This document shows positions 1 through 11,649 of a DNA stretch of 64,000 nucleotides, in pieces. Numbering within the stretch: the first letter of the stretch is position 1; every line of letters starts with the position of its first letter. Source of the DNA: Tenebrio molitor (lineage: Eukaryota > Arthropoda > Insecta > Coleoptera > Tenebrionidae); NCBI RefSeq assembly GCF_963966145.1, contig NC_091056.1, forward strand, positions 1,240,001 to 1,304,000, written 5' to 3'. The translations under genes and the position numbers were made by a program. The notes beneath the pieces were generated by a model. It searched no databases. It was not told where the DNA came from and worked only from the letters and a program-made list of their open reading frames with translations.

Positions 1-1002
1 ACAAAATGTACATTTGGTTAACACACAATTTACATTTTCAGGTTTTGCTTGCCACTGCCTCACAGTTTTTTTCCAATTTGTCTTTAGAGGTTTGAAGACA
101 CTGACATCGGCGGGTTGCATTATGTGCGTGGTGTTGGGTGGAAGCGCATACAAAATTATCCCTCGCTCATGAGAAAACTGGCTGAGCTCTACTGATAAAT
201 GGGATTTATGTCCATCAACTAAAAGTAGTATGGGTCTCGTCACTTTGTTCTCATCAAGCCATTTATTTAATCCGTTCGCTATGTATTCATAGAAGGTATC
301 GCTTCTCATCCAACCACTTTCTGACCTTCCTAAAAACCAGCCTGATGGGATGCTGTCAACAATAGCCTTATTCGGTCTCACAAATGGAAAAACAACCATT
401 GGTGTCAATGTTCTACCATCTGCCGAGAAAACTAAAAGAACTGTAATTGTTTCTTTTTCATTACCCTTCTTCACTTGAAGATTCTCGAGGGATCTTCTAA
501 AATATCTAAAACCTGAGACTCTTCAAGAAATTGTTTTAATTCTCGGAACCATTTTTTTATTGATTCTTCAGTTATTATGCTTCTTGCTTTCGTCAATCCT
601 TCAGCTTCTCGTAAAGATAGCTTAGGGTGTCTTCTTATGAAAGCCCGATACCATTTTTCGCCGGGCCTGTTCTGCTTGAAGGGCGTTTTTTTGTTCTTTG
701 CCAATTTTTTGAACACTAGTGAATAAATCATTTTTTTTCTGGGGGAACCCACATTTCGCTAACTCAGTTAACCAATTTTCCAGATGAGTTTCTTTATCTT
801 GCGTCAAAACGGTAGCAGGACCCATTCGGCGAGGAGCCTCTTTAACTCGACCATGAAGCCTATCTTGTATGGTACCCCGTGGTACCCCATACTTCCGACT
901 TGCCCCTCTGATGCCCATATTATCTTCACGAATAGCTTGTAACGCTTTATACAAGGCCTCTTCGGGATATTTGAAAACGTCGTGGTTCTTGTAACGTCAC
1001 AT
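1..1002 (-). pseudogene. pogo/Tigger-like transposase, broken, cut by window edge
   Basis: Minus-strand remains of a DDE_1 (pogo/Tigger/jerky group) transposase, which would cut and paste its own element. In order it shows a psq-type helix-turn-helix (ASRKYGVPRGTIQDRL, about 850-905), a CENP-B/Tc5-type DNA-binding domain (NRPGEKWYRAFIRRHPKLS, about 620-690), then DDE motifs LLVDGHKSHLS (about 195-230) and PPNTTHIMQPADVSVFKPL (about 95-155). Lesions: TGA as second codon after the ATG at 1002-1000, a frame change near 750, and a frame change near 475. At 475 the protein jumps from DPSRIF to a KKGNEKETITVLL block, so the stretch that should hold the first catalytic Asp is missing. The C-terminus lies beyond base 1. 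The family call is firm; the gene is dead. Confidence 0.88.
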
Positions 1003-1039
1003 TGTCCTAATTTAAAAAGAAAACTTACAATATTACGAT

Positions 1040-1640
1040 GGCTGACAATGAACCTATATTGTTCTAACGTCAGCCAGATATGAAGGCTTTTAGAAAAAGG
1101 TGGCTGACTACTGGTATACCAAGCTAGAAGCTATCTCTTTTATAGATCAAAATTGGGCGCACTAACGACTTTAATTCTCTAGTAAATATGGTTCAAAACT
1201 GACTATTTGTTGAATTGCCCCATAGTCAGCCACCTGGCTGACAAAAGGAATTGTATGCACATAAGCAACCAATTCTCAGCCGTCACTAATGCTATGGATA
1301 CAAGTGATTTTAACCTCAATAGTTTGTGGTAAAAATTAGATTAATATGCATTTAATCAAGAAAAATATTTACTTATAATTTGTTGAAGAATATAACGTTT
1401 TACAGCTGTATTATTACCAAGCCCGCAGCTAAGCAAAAGTTCAAGAATTCCTACCTAAACCTCAGCCACAGCAACACACTACAATTAATGCAGTCACAAC
1501 AAGCACTATTTATAGGTTAGGAATCTGTTTAAATCCATAGTTCTGGCGGGAAAGGTGGCTGAGCACTGGAGAACCGGTTATTGAACAAATTATTTAAAAT
1601 ATATTCCTATTACAATGATTTTTAGTCAAAAGTGGCTGAC
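1040..1640. repeat. Cluster of GGCTGAC motifs, probable subterminal repeats of the pogo-like element
   Basis: GGCTGAC or its complement occurs at 1040, 1069, 1102, 1225, 1236 and 1634, with one-mismatch copies at 1275, 1461 and 1557, in both orientations. The cluster lies just 5' of the transposase gene. Repeated subterminal motifs are common binding sites for CENP-B-type transposase domains; the function here is inferred. No gene is seen in 1003-1729. Confidence 0.55.
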
Positions 1641-1729
1641 TTCTAGACCCGGCTGGAATTAGGCATATTTACCCTATGTAATATCCAATAGTAACAGTGT
1701 GTAACAAAAACAAGAAAAGTAAAAAAACA

Positions 1730-4173
1730 TCATTCGTGGTCATAGAATAGATCAATGAAATCTTCTTCTTCAGTCTCAATAGTTCCATTATTATTATCTA
1801 CATTCAAGAAAATTGCCAGAGGATAGTTTTCAAATTCATATTTTTCAGAAGTTACAACATTCTTGTAAAGCTGATCTGGAAAGTCATAGTCATAGCAACA
1901 CTTTTGGGTCAATTTCAAACCATATTTTATGTTTAAAATTGCATTTAATGTTCTTAGATGTAAACAGTTCCGAAATTTTGTTTTAACTGTATTCATTACG
2001 CTAAATACGCGCTCCACGTCAGCGTTTGAATGAGGATGTGTTAACATTTTTAATGCAAATAAGGAAAGTTCTTTAAAGGGATTGTTGTCTGCACAGTCTT
2101 TGTAAGAATGCACTTCCTTCCAAAATTTAATTGTGTTTGTAACATTTTGCCATTTAATTAAGTGAACATCACTTCACTGTTGTTCTATTTTTTGAATCAC
2201 AGTTTCATTTGCTTCATGTGCATCAAATAAAGGTATTTTTAAAATCTGCGTCTCTAGTAGGTCTATTATGGCTACTGGGCTATCTCTTAAAGCACTCGTG
2301 ATTTAATAGATCTCTAAGAAAATTTTTATCAATATTTCAGTGTATTATTGTCATTTACACCAAACAACTTCCAATATTAATTTTTAAACTCTACTTTTTA
2401 GCATATGTTGATGTTGCAGATGTAGTTGCATCCATTACGTTGAATTACCAATTAATACAAAATTCCCTAGAATTTGAAAATTTAATTTTTTAATTTAAAA
2501 ATTAAAACAAGGGTGCAAATTCTAAAAAATAACATAAAAAAACTCGTTTTAAAGGGGCATTGGCGCACTCGTCCTATACAAAACTCCCCTACGGGTCGTT
2601 TTCTACACTTGGGACTTGTGCACCAAATCAACCCTTATAAAACTCGTTCTTTAATATACTATAAGGATTGTTTGTTGTGTCTTAAGGTACTGTTTACAGA
2701 GGTTAAGTTAAGGTTTTGCAATATTTTAATATTTGAGGGAAATCTACTTTGAAGTTCATTAAACAATACAATAAGCATATTTTTACATGTTTCCCGCAGT
2801 TCATTTTCATCTACTGCAGAAATTTTATTATTTTGTAGAGCTGTTTCAAATGCATAACCTGAATAAGGTTTTGGATCAAGAACGTTTGAAATGCATTCAG
2901 TAAAATAATCAAACGTGTTTTGCCTTCCAGGTAATAAAATCTTATTTCCTATTGACTTTGTTAAATGAATTAAAGAATCTAGTAACTTGGAAGGATTGTT
3001 AGTTTCTGCTTCAAAATGACTATTCACTTGTTTAACTTGGTCCAATATAGGATGTAGAAACTGCAAAAAAGTTTTCAATTTCATATCACTATACATAAGA
3101 TAAAGTTGCCCTGCTGTATAACAATTTTCCTCCATATGTGTTCTTTGATAATGTTCCTGTAAAGTTTCCCATTGATCAATGATTACTGACACTGCTTTAG
3201 CTATTGACATCCAACGAGTATTACTAATGGCTGGTACAATTCTTGGTGCCTGTTTACTCTTGAGGATTTAAAATTTTGAAGATATGCTCATTTTTCAGTC
3301 TTCTAATTGATGAATGAGAAAACCAATTGTGTGTTTCTCTTACAAGAAATTCAACTGAAGTTGGTAATATTTTACAGGCCTCACTAATTGCTAACTGTAA
3401 AGAATGACATAAGCAACGAAAGAGTATTAAGTTGGGGATATTTAATTCAGTTTTAAGTTTAATGTGGACGTCATTATTAATATCAGTCATCACACTGGCG
3501 TTGTCTGTTCCAATAGCAGATAAATTATTAGAATTTAAATCAAATATTGTAGCAATCTCAGCACACCATCAACAATGTGTTTAGCAGTCCCTCCTCCTAA
3601 TTGAACTAATCCCAAAAACGTGGAACAAATTCTATTATTATTTGCACTAAAATACTTAACAACAACGCCTAAAAGTTTCTGAACTGAAACATCTGTGGAC
3701 TCGTCTAATATTAAACTATAAGGACAATTACTGATATCTTCTTTCAGAAGTTTTCTAAAATGTGGATCCAAAATATTAACAATTAAAGATGTACATTTTG
3801 TACGACTTAATGTAAAACCTGAATTTTTAGAATCAGTAAAACAGGTATTACAAAGAGAAACCATGTGATCACAAGTTCGAATTGCCGAATGAATGGCCAC
3901 ATGTGTAGCTATTTTCAATTGGGTCCTTGTCTTTTCATCCTCAAACTTGGCCTTTTGAAACTTCAAGGTTTTCTGTCCATTCATGACGGAACACGCTTTT
4001 TTGTGTTTTGATGTTTCCAAATGTTTCTTCAGGTCAGCTAACCTGGCATTTAAAATTGTTTGACAGTATTTGCAAAATGCTTTCTTCTCATCTGCATGTG
4101 GAGCCAACCATTCTTTAAATGCTGGCAAAGTTGTCCACTGTTTTCTAAAGTGTTGTGTGTATGGTTTTGCCAT
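1730..4173 (-). pseudogene. hAT transposase (ZBED-like) in four reading pieces
   Basis: Four minus-strand blocks form one decayed hAT transposase. 4173-3535 holds a BED-type zinc finger (FCKYCQTILNARLADLKKHL...H) and the DDE start (SLILDESTDVS). 3493-3254 carries NDVHIKLKTELNIPNLILF and LCHSLQLAISEA. 3210-2659 begins after NTRWMSIAKAV and holds the helical insertion region. 2113-1730 is the C-terminal dimerisation domain (LTHPHSNADVERVFSVMN). Frames shift near 3535 and 3240. An AT-rich block around 2480-2700 looks inserted, and 2114-2480 has no clear homology. Best match in memory is the ZBED/SCAN-like hAT group of insects. Confidence 0.85.
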
Positions 4174-5206
4174 TTTAAGTTCTTGAAGGTTAGATTCGGG
4201 TGAAATATGCAGTGAACTAGAAACAATTTTTTACATAAATATTACTTCGTTCATACTAACCAACTTGCCGTGTTTTTGGATTTTTTGGACCTGTCTCGAG
4301 TGTCCCAGCATACGACAAGACTAAGGAGATTAGTAATTACTAATTACCTTTTACCTTAGGAATGACAAATGACTAATGACGCCACAACCCCACAACTGTG
4401 CACAAGACTGCCACAGACCACAGAACACCCAGCACAGAGTAGAGAACAATAAAAATTCTTTTTTCTTTTTTATTCTGTGACCTAATGACGCGTCGGCCTG
4501 TCGGCGCCAGGCGGTCATGACATGACACATGAGCTTCGACCTTCGATTTTTGCGCGAATTTTGACCTTGACTAGGCTATTGGCTACCACTACCAACAATC
4601 TACTGAATGACCAAATAAATATCCCTAGGTAAAGTTTTTGAATGTGTAACTATAACTCACCACGAGATTAGTCACTAATCTGAAATGCTCAAAATTTGTC
4701 ACTGATATCTCTTCAAATTCACCAAATCTAGTGACAAAACCACCAAAATGGCAACACTGAATGTATCTATCTTATAACAGTAAGGATTTTACTTATTGTC
4801 CCAAAAGTTTTTTTTTTGTGTCTTCATAGTTCCAGTTGAGGAAAGTTAAATTTCCGTTAGTTATTACGTTAGTTATGTACGCCGTCTTTCGTAACACAGG
4901 TTTTTACTTAGTCCGCGCTTATCTGAAATCTGTTTTTTGACGGCATTTCAATTCAGCCTTTACTGTTATTAATATCATTATTATTTTTTACTTGCCTGCA
5001 TGTTGTGAGAAAAATAGTTATGTACTTATTTGTGTATCAAGGCCAAAAAGTGCGGACACATAACCGGTATCTTGGAACCTTATGTTGTGCCCTGTGCACA
5101 GGGGCGCACTCAGAAATTACGTTTTGGGTGGGCTTCACGCAAAAATACCTAAGATAGATACATTTATTGTAAACACTTTGAAATGCAAAAAATGGACATT
5201 CATGTA
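4174..5206. other. Non-coding flank with a possible hAT terminus
   Basis: No gene recognised. At 4740-4759 the plus strand ends in CAAAATGGCAACACTG, whose complement CAGTGTTGCCATTTTG looks like a hAT terminal repeat and would be the 5' end of the hAT gene at 1730-4173. I could not find a convincing partner end or an 8-bp duplication on the other side. Confidence 0.35.
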
Positions 5207-6026
5207 CCGGATGTATTATGAAAAATCTTTGGTGCTATAACTTCCTTATTTTTTATCCGATTTTAATAAATTATACGTCAGGCAAAATCGTTTTAGAAAC
5301 GCTATAGCCCGAACTGCTATGATTTTTTTTTTGACAGACCGCAGCTAACTTTGTTTTTTTAAGTAGCACTGTATATTTTTTTATCTTTATTCTGATAGAC
5401 GTTTATCTTCTGAATACACAAACGAAGTATCAAAAATTTGTTTTTAATAAAAAAAAAATTGAATTGCCAAAAATCAAGTAACCATAATTTTTACTATACC
5501 AAATGTTCGAAATTACCTCCATTTTCTCTAAGGCACATTCGACACCTTCCACTGACGCCCATTGCGGCGTTTAATAAAAATTGTGGTGGTATTTGTTCAC
5601 ATACTGCTACGATTCTTCTTACTAAATCATCTCTGTTATCGGCCGGAGTCATTTGTCTTGAATGTCCATAGCTCTCTTAGTCACTTTGCAAAATTAGAAT
5701 GCATTTTTATTACAGTTTAAAGTGACTGCCTGATAAAAAAAAACATTATCTTTTAATGTCTTCTTTTTGTTTCTATGCATGAGCATGGTTGTTTACATTT
5801 TCATATTCAAAATCAAAATCTCTATAAAACTAAGCAAAAAAAGTTAATAGTGCAATTTGAAAAAAAAAAGTTGGCTATCATCTGTCAAAAACAGAACTCG
5901 AGAACAAATACTGGATTAATTCAAATTGTAGCCCATTTAAAACGATTTTGTTTGAGATATCATTTATTAAAATCGTATGAAAAATAAGGAAGTTACAGCA
6001 CCAAAGATTTTTTATAATTCATCCGG
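5207..6026. mobile_element. Tc1/mariner-type element with TA duplication and ~85-bp inverted ends
   Basis: The left end CCGGATGTATTATGAAAAAT and the complement of the right end CCGGATGAATTATAAAAAAT match over about 85 bp, and both ends are flanked by TA (5205-5206, 6027-6028). Length is 820 bp, too short for a full element. On the minus strand at about 5500-5680 the interior keeps the degraded C-terminus of a transposase (GVECALEKMEVISNI resembles the NGGHFEHL-type tail of insect Tc1/mariner proteins). It is a deletion derivative. Confidence 0.8.
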
Positions 6027-6109
6027 TATATAAATGTAAGTTACGTACATTTTACAAAACAAAACTGAGTCTGCGATGTCCTTTTTCTGTTAAAATTGAC
6101 AAAACTTTG

Positions 6110-6290
6110 CTATTCAACAGATATTTCTCGATGGATATTTAAATTTGCTAAACCGTTTAATTTATTTTCACTCGTGGTGTTCCTAAGATAGGTTTTTATT
6201 CTACGCAGTGTAGAAAACGATCTTTCTGCAGTACTTGTAGATACCGATAAAGATGCAAATATCTTTATTACAGTGAAATAATACACATAA
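6110..6290 (-). pseudogene. hAT C-terminal dimerisation fragment (ZMYM/DUF4371 type)
   Basis: Minus-strand translation reads IFASLSVSTSTAERSFSTL then RIKTYLRNTTSENKLNGL and ANLNIHREI, the hallmark C-terminus of hAT transposases of the ZMYM1/DUF4371 type. No other part of that protein is seen nearby. Too short to be functional. Confidence 0.8.
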
Positions 6291-6364
6291 AAATTCTAAA
6301 ATATAATTATTCTCTAAACAGCAAACAAAATAGTAATTACTCTCTTATTAACGAAAAAATTAAG

Positions 6365-6664
6365 GGTAATTGTTCACTTTAACTACTTCTGGAATTTTCT
6401 CGTTTTTTCTGGCTAGACAGCCTCAGGACGTCCTCCTACATCGTTTCCCACCAGTCAAACCTTATGCAAATGAAAATTTTCCTTACCCTTTAGTTATACT
6501 AAGACTTGGCGCGACCTTGACGCGACCTTGAAACACAACAAGAGAGAAAAAAAAGGCATTTGCACAAGGTTTGAATGCTGGGACACGATCTAGGAGGACA
6601 CCCTAAGGGTGTCTAGCCAGAAAAAACGCGAAAATTCCAGAAGTAGTTACAGTGAACAATTACC
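6365..6664. mobile_element. 300-bp palindromic MITE with perfect 8-bp target duplication
   Basis: The 5' end GGTAATTGTTCACTTTAACT and the complement of the 3' end GGTAATTGTTCACTGTAACT begin inverted repeats of roughly 120 bp on each side, so almost the whole element is a palindrome. It is flanked by AAATTAAG on both sides (6357-6364 and 6665-6672). An 8-bp duplication fits hAT, P or related superfamilies; the termini do not settle which. It has no coding capacity. Confidence 0.9.
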
Positions 6665-6696
6665 AAATTAAGTAATATCTGCAACAAAGTTTAATT

Positions 6697-6981
6697 TTAA
6701 TCTGAGCCATCGTCCTGGATATTATCTTTAGCTTCATAACATTTTTGGCATGTAAAAACTGCATGCTGAATACACAGTCTTGTATCACAAGTTTTGCAAA
6801 AGCAATTTGTCAGTATTCTTCTGTTTTCTAATGTACGAGGCGTACATCCTTTTCTTTTGCGCGGAGCGTTGTTGTCGACGTTCCTTCCTTCTCCAACATT
6901 CTCTGTTGTGTTGCATTCATAAAAACAAAAGAATAGTTTTGTTAGCCAATTTCTTGATTTTATTATTATTATTATTAACAT
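6697..6981 (-). pseudogene. Cys-rich C-terminal fragment, piggyBac-like zinc knuckle
   Basis: A 94-codon minus-strand frame ends in a cysteine-rich tail, CFCKTCDTRLCIQHAVFTC then QKCYE, preceded by a basic stretch (APRKRKGCTPRTLENRRI). The C-x2-C...C-x2-H...C-x2-C spacing resembles the C-terminal zinc-binding domain of piggyBac-like transposases, but no DDE part of such a protein is nearby. It lies directly downstream of the Mutator-like fragment and could belong to it. Assignment is tentative. Confidence 0.4.
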
Positions 6982-7029
6982 TGAGCGGAGCGGAGATCAG
7001 TGATGATCTATTAGCTCCCACGCAAAAAT

Positions 7030-7570
7030 AAAACTTTAAAGGGGATTTGTTTTATAAGACCTCTTACACCATGCACTATCAGCAACCACACATATGAGAG
7101 GAATCCCATTTGCATCGACTTTTCCTTCAAACTTTGCTAATTCATATTCAGCTTTTCCAGCTTCACTGATCACGTCTGATAAACATTCTCTATATGTTTC
7201 ACGAATTTTATCTTCGCATTTTTATATAGTGCCCGCGACATGGACGGGATATTTAACGTTGCATTTATTTCAGCCAGTTGCGAGTATCCTCCGCCAACAG
7301 ATATAATTGCTGACGCAGATGTTAAATTAATATTTTCAATTTCACCACCTTTTTCGTCTGTTGAAAACGACAAACTGTTCTCACATTTGGCACATTTCAT
7401 ATCAAATTCAGAGAATAATCCGTTTTTTCTCTCTATGAAGAAAAAAGTCTGTATTGCTACAACTATTTCCGGAATGTTTAAACGACATTATTTGAGCAAA
7501 AAAATATTTCACATCAATTATTCGCCGTCCTACAATTTCATCTTGATTAGTATGTAGTACTGCAGTCGCC
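7030..7570 (-). pseudogene. Mutator-like transposase-domain fragment, several frameshifts
   Basis: Three minus-strand frames together give the 'Mutator-like transposase' domain found in many insect proteins: GRRIIDVKYFFAQIMSF (about 7470-7535), MKCAKCENSLSFSTD and SVGGGYSQLAEINATLNIP (7400-7235), then LAKFEGKVDANGIPLICV followed by VADSAWCKRSYKTNP (about 7140-7045). The Asp of VADSAW and the CxxC fit that family. At least three frame changes make it a pseudogene. The N- and C-termini are not recognisable. Confidence 0.75.
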
Positions 7571-8520
7571 GTTTCTAAAATGTTTAAATTACAAATAACT
7601 GAACATACCTTATTTCAAATAACAAAATTAACCTATTTTCCAACACATCACTTCTCACGAAATTGATGCCTGAAGAGGCTGCAGATGGACTCGTACGAAC
7701 TACGTTTTCACTAAAAATAATTATGCACAAGGACTTTATGTAGACACATGATTTTATCATTTTACCACAACTGTGTTCTTTTCACTGCTTTTATTTGCGC
7801 TAAACGTCTATTTTTTCTATGAGCCGAAGGATACTTTTTTATACAGTTCTTCTTCAAGTTCCCCATTATTATTAAAGCAAGTAAACTAATAAAAACGTGA
7901 GAATAAAACACAATGGACACTAACACCAGAACACTTTGCCAGAACCCCAGACTTCTGTGAGTACAGCCCTGTGTCGTTTCGCGCCTAAAGTTGACCAAAG
8001 AAGTTTTTAGTGGAAAGATGCGACACCGTTTTCAATAAAGCTCATGTTGACTATACGTCCGTCTTAAAATCCAAGAGAGAACACTATTGCATATTACGGT
8101 TTGTACGAGAGAAATGTAAAATTCGTTTAAATGTGCACACGATCACGAATTTTGGAAAAACAAAGAAACCATTCCATTATCTCAAAAAATATTTAAAGAT
8201 GTGTTTGTATAATACAATGCAGCTTTGTAAAAAGGTAATTTCATAACTGATTGTTCCACATTTTGGTTGATTCTGGTATTGTTATTAAGTAATCGACCTG
8301 TTAGCAGATGAGATTTTTTTTTCTTTTGAAGGACTTTCTTCTTTAGTATTGATCATTATTCAAGTATTAAACAAGAAATTTAACTGTTAAGTTTATTAAT
8401 GATTGAGTAATCCCAAAACAAAAAAAATAATGTTTGGTCTATCTTGCATCCTTTTTTTTATGCATGTCTGGTTGGGCGACAACAGAATAGGTTGATATGA
8501 CGTTTAGGAATGTTACTGTG
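7571..8520. other. No recognisable gene
   Basis: AT-rich non-coding sequence. Short open frames occur on both strands (for example 7762-7998 and 8010-8246) but show no domain, no codon pattern and no neighbour logic. The strand opposite the Mutator-like remnant extends in here without homology. Confidence 0.5.
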
Positions 8521-8529
8521 CAGAGAAAT

Positions 8530-8625
8530 TACAGTCGGAATGAAGCCGCAACCAACTCCCTTAAACTGACCGCGCTTACAGTTTCTTCAGTAAGTTCATT
8601 CCAAGCAGCAAACACTCTATTTGGA
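8530..8625 (-). pseudogene. Non-LTR retrotransposon ORF2 C-terminal scrap
   Basis: Minus-strand codons read FPNRVFAAWNELTEETVSAV then SLRELVAASFRL and a stop. This is the typical 'nRVf..WN.Lp..vV.a.s...F' end of CR1/Jockey-type reverse transcriptase ORFs. An A-rich run follows on the same strand near 8450. A more complete relative lies at 10198-11060. Confidence 0.6.
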
Positions 8626-8635
8626 AAAAAAAAGA

Positions 8636-8805
8636 GAGGGTGTCGGAAAGACGCACGATAGAAGTGAAACTTTTGTATTACAGGGAAATCAGAATATTGT
8701 AAATTATCACTGATAGGTGCAAGAGGAGGTGGCTGAGCCGAGGTGCTAGTTGCTGGTTCATTGTCTTTATTATTTACACCATAGAAAGTTTCACTTCAAA
8801 AATTG
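8636..8805. repeat. Short element with AGAAGTGAAACTTTT inverted ends, copy 1
   Basis: GACGCACGATAGAAGTGAAA (about 8653-8672) and the inverted GAAAGTTTCACTTCAAAAAT (about 8787-8806) bracket a short interior. The left half, including the following TTTTGTATTACAGGGAAA, is repeated almost exactly at 11645-11700, and the right half at 12078-12097. Confidence 0.6.
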
Positions 8806-8989
8806 CGCCTGACGTTGTTGGTGTAGCATGGCATTTTCAGTTTGAATTTGTGACCACTCAAATGTGGATTGTCAGTTAGCCTGAACAATTTTTGCAGGGA
8901 ACTCTATTTTGCGATGTTAAAAACTTTAAATGTCAATATTAAATCGCCGCGCTTTCGTCTCTTTTCAAGTGGTAACAATTTTAATCTCC

Positions 8990-9725
8990 CAATCCTGTTG
9001 TCGTAGTCCATAAGGTTTATAAGCCAAAATAGGATTTTGATCAGACTCTTGAAATTTTTTAACTATGTAATATCCTAACGCTGTTATCATCGTCACTATG
9101 AAATATTACGTCAGATTGCACATTAAAAGCCTTTTTTATATTGTGAATGTCACGATTTGTTGGATAATTAAATCTGTCATCTGCATTAAATGTTTTTCTA
9201 ATATCTTCCAAAATTCGACGATTGGCTATCCCCTGGAATAGTTTCTCTGCTATTGTTGCTCTTTACGATTTCTTACGGCTAAGCATTCCAACCTCTGCTT
9301 CATGTCCTATGTGGGTTTCCATTACTTCAACTTTAACTTCAATGTCATCCTCCTTCACGATCATACGTGCTGGACAGTGACAACCTATTTTATTGGTTCC
9401 TTTCAATTTCGTTCCTCTCTGAGGCATTAAAGTTTTTTGTTGTGTACCGTAAATTCCAAATCGATGACAAATATATTTGGTCACGTTAGCATCTTTTTAA
9501 CTATTCCATTTTTTTGAATCATAAAATCGAAACGATGACTTATTTTTCTCGAAATCTAATTTCCATTCTTCAAATTTCTTTTTAGAACCGAATTTGAGAT
9601 GTTGATATTTAGACACCACCTTATGATTTGGCAGAAGATACCTATCAAGTAAGTCATAATTTGCAATTCTTAGGCGCATAAAGGACACTTTAGACATGGC
9701 TTTTTGAAGTTGTTTCAATTCCATA
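8990..9725 (-). pseudogene. MULE/SWIM-type transposase, N-terminal part only
   Basis: Minus strand. A 75-codon frame from the ATG at 9724 is followed by one at 9484-9263, then homology continues to about 8990. KGTNKIGCHCPARMIVKE and METHIGHEAEVG form the FAR1/FLYWCH-like zinc region. IANRRILEDIRKTFN and YPTNRDIHNIKKAFN precede the catalytic core in insect MULE-like SWIM proteins. The DDE core and SWIM finger are missing, and at least two frame changes are present (near 9490 and 9060). The reading is by family resemblance. Confidence 0.7.
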
Positions 9726-10197
9726 CATTTTTTTCATATATCTATGTATTTATGTTGGACTTATTTGCAGATTTTGTGGCGCACAGTGTGCAAACCTATA
9801 CCGAAACAGTTCTATAACGAAAGACAAATGCATTTTATATTACACTCAACAAAACTTTCAAACTTTACTTACTGTTTGTATTTGTACATATTCATTTTCT
9901 TGAAACAGGAACTTGATTTTGTGTCAAATTATTATTATTATCATCAGCTGACAGCGAGGCATGCGCAGAAAATCAGGACTAGGTTGCGTTTTAGACGCTA
10001 GTGTCACAGAATATCGAAACCAGAAGTTTCACTCGCGTCGGCACCTTTGAACTTTGTGAGTGTAAAAATTTTACCTTGCGCCATTTTGTGAGAATAGAAA
10101 GCAGAGACGTATTCAGGAAAATGTTTAAATTGACAGGCCCGTCCTTTTCATTTTTTCAAGTTAAAAAGACTGCAAAAATTTGCATTATTAAAAATGC
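9726..10197. other. No recognisable gene
   Basis: AT-rich flank between the MULE remnant and the non-LTR tail. Open frames at 9744-10001 and 10001-10213 have no recognisable content. Confidence 0.5.
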
Positions 10198-11062
10198 ATG
10201 CATAATTTGGTAAAGATCTCCCATTGGTGTCGTGACTGGTTGATTCAGCTAAACGTTGAAAAGTGTGAGGTCTTGCATTTCGGTAAGAAAAACCCGCATC
10301 TCGCGTACGTTATTAATAATAAAAATGTGAAAGAGATTGAGTCCCATAATGATCTGGGTGTGATTGTGAACCAGAATTTGTCGTGGTCCGACCATGTTTA
10401 TAATATATATGTTTCATAACAAAACGTGCCAACAGATCTAGTTATTTAATGTTCAAGGTTTTTGGTCGTCTTGATTTTGAAACTTATATAAAGTCTATAT
10501 ACGTAGTCTGCTAGAATATGCGAATGTGATATGGTCCCCTCACTTACAACGTGATATTGACACCTTTGAGAGAATTCAAAGAAGGGCTACTAAACGAGTC
10601 GCCGGACTTTGATCGATTCCATACGCAACTAGACTGCAAATGTGAGACTTGCCAACTCTTCAACACCGCAGAAGACGGGGTGATCTCATGTGGACCTATA
10701 AAATATTGACCAACAATGAATCTGACGAATGACTTAATTTATTTGAATTCAACACAAACATCCATTTGCGCGGCCATCGACTTAAACTGAAAATTCAAAA
10801 TTTTAAGACAAGTGTAAGAAGCCATTTTCTTCCGAATCGGGTTTTTAGCGACTGGAACGCCTTGAGTGACGAAATTGTAAAGGCATCCAACCCCAACATT
10901 TTTAAAAACAAACTTGATGCACATTTTCGATGACGAAGCAGATGCGATCAATTGAAATTGAAATTACGGAAATAGTTATTTACTTTTCCGTTTTGATCTG
11001 GGAGCTAAATAGACTTCGGTCTCAGCTTCTATTTTGCGTAATAATAATAATAATAACAATAA
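10198..11062 (+). pseudogene. 5'-truncated CR1/Jockey-like non-LTR retrotransposon
   Basis: The plus strand begins inside the reverse transcriptase after the catalytic YADD: WCRDWLIQLNVEKCEVLHFG, SHNDLGVIVNQNLSWSDHV (10220-10400). After frame changes it continues with ERIQRRATKRVAGL (about 10570-10612) and FLPNRVFSDWNALSDEIVKA (about 10830-10890), with the stop near 10931. It ends in a 3' UTR and an (AAT)n tail at about 11039-11060. 5' truncation and a simple-repeat tail are typical of target-primed reverse transcription. A second copy on the opposite strand lies at 52557-53020. Confidence 0.85.
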
Positions 11063-11649
11063 TTTATCTGAATATTAAAAGAAATGTGTTCAACTATAAT
11101 GGATTGTTATCACATGTCAAATCTGGTATGCTTTTTTTGTATGTAAAGGAGGTAATAAAATACCAATTCATTTAAAACTATAATTTATTGATGCCTGCAT
11201 ATAATTAATTTGTTGCTTCCGGGCGTATTCTTGTAGTTCCTATTTATAAATTTTAAAGTATAAAAGACTCGAAGTCTTATAAATAAACAAATTAAATATT
11301 TGTTTGAAAAACTTTTGCAGGGATGTTCAAATTTTATATCTATAAGTACCTTATAAAGGTTATGTACTATTTTTAATTCAGTAGCAAAACGTTCTTTCGA
11401 ACTAAATTGGGGTCGGATTAATGCAATTTCCATGTTGCTGCCGTATGGACCCAAATAAATTTTCCAAAGTGTCTTGGTTTAATCTCCTGGTAAAGATATG
11501 TTGAATATTTTCATTTTCTTGTAATAAATTCCACAAGTGTAGGAAACCATTAATTAATTGTAACTTGGAAACCTTTAAAGCATTTTATCTTTGATGTGCA
11601 ATCAGAGTGGCCAGAGAGCCCCTTAACATTAAAAAAAAAAACAGAGTGT

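Noticed and set aside
1687..4767. CAGTGTGTAAC at 1695 as the second end of the hAT element
   Set aside because: It matches the end at 4759 only over the first few bases, and the flanks AATAGTAA and AATGTATC are not duplicates.
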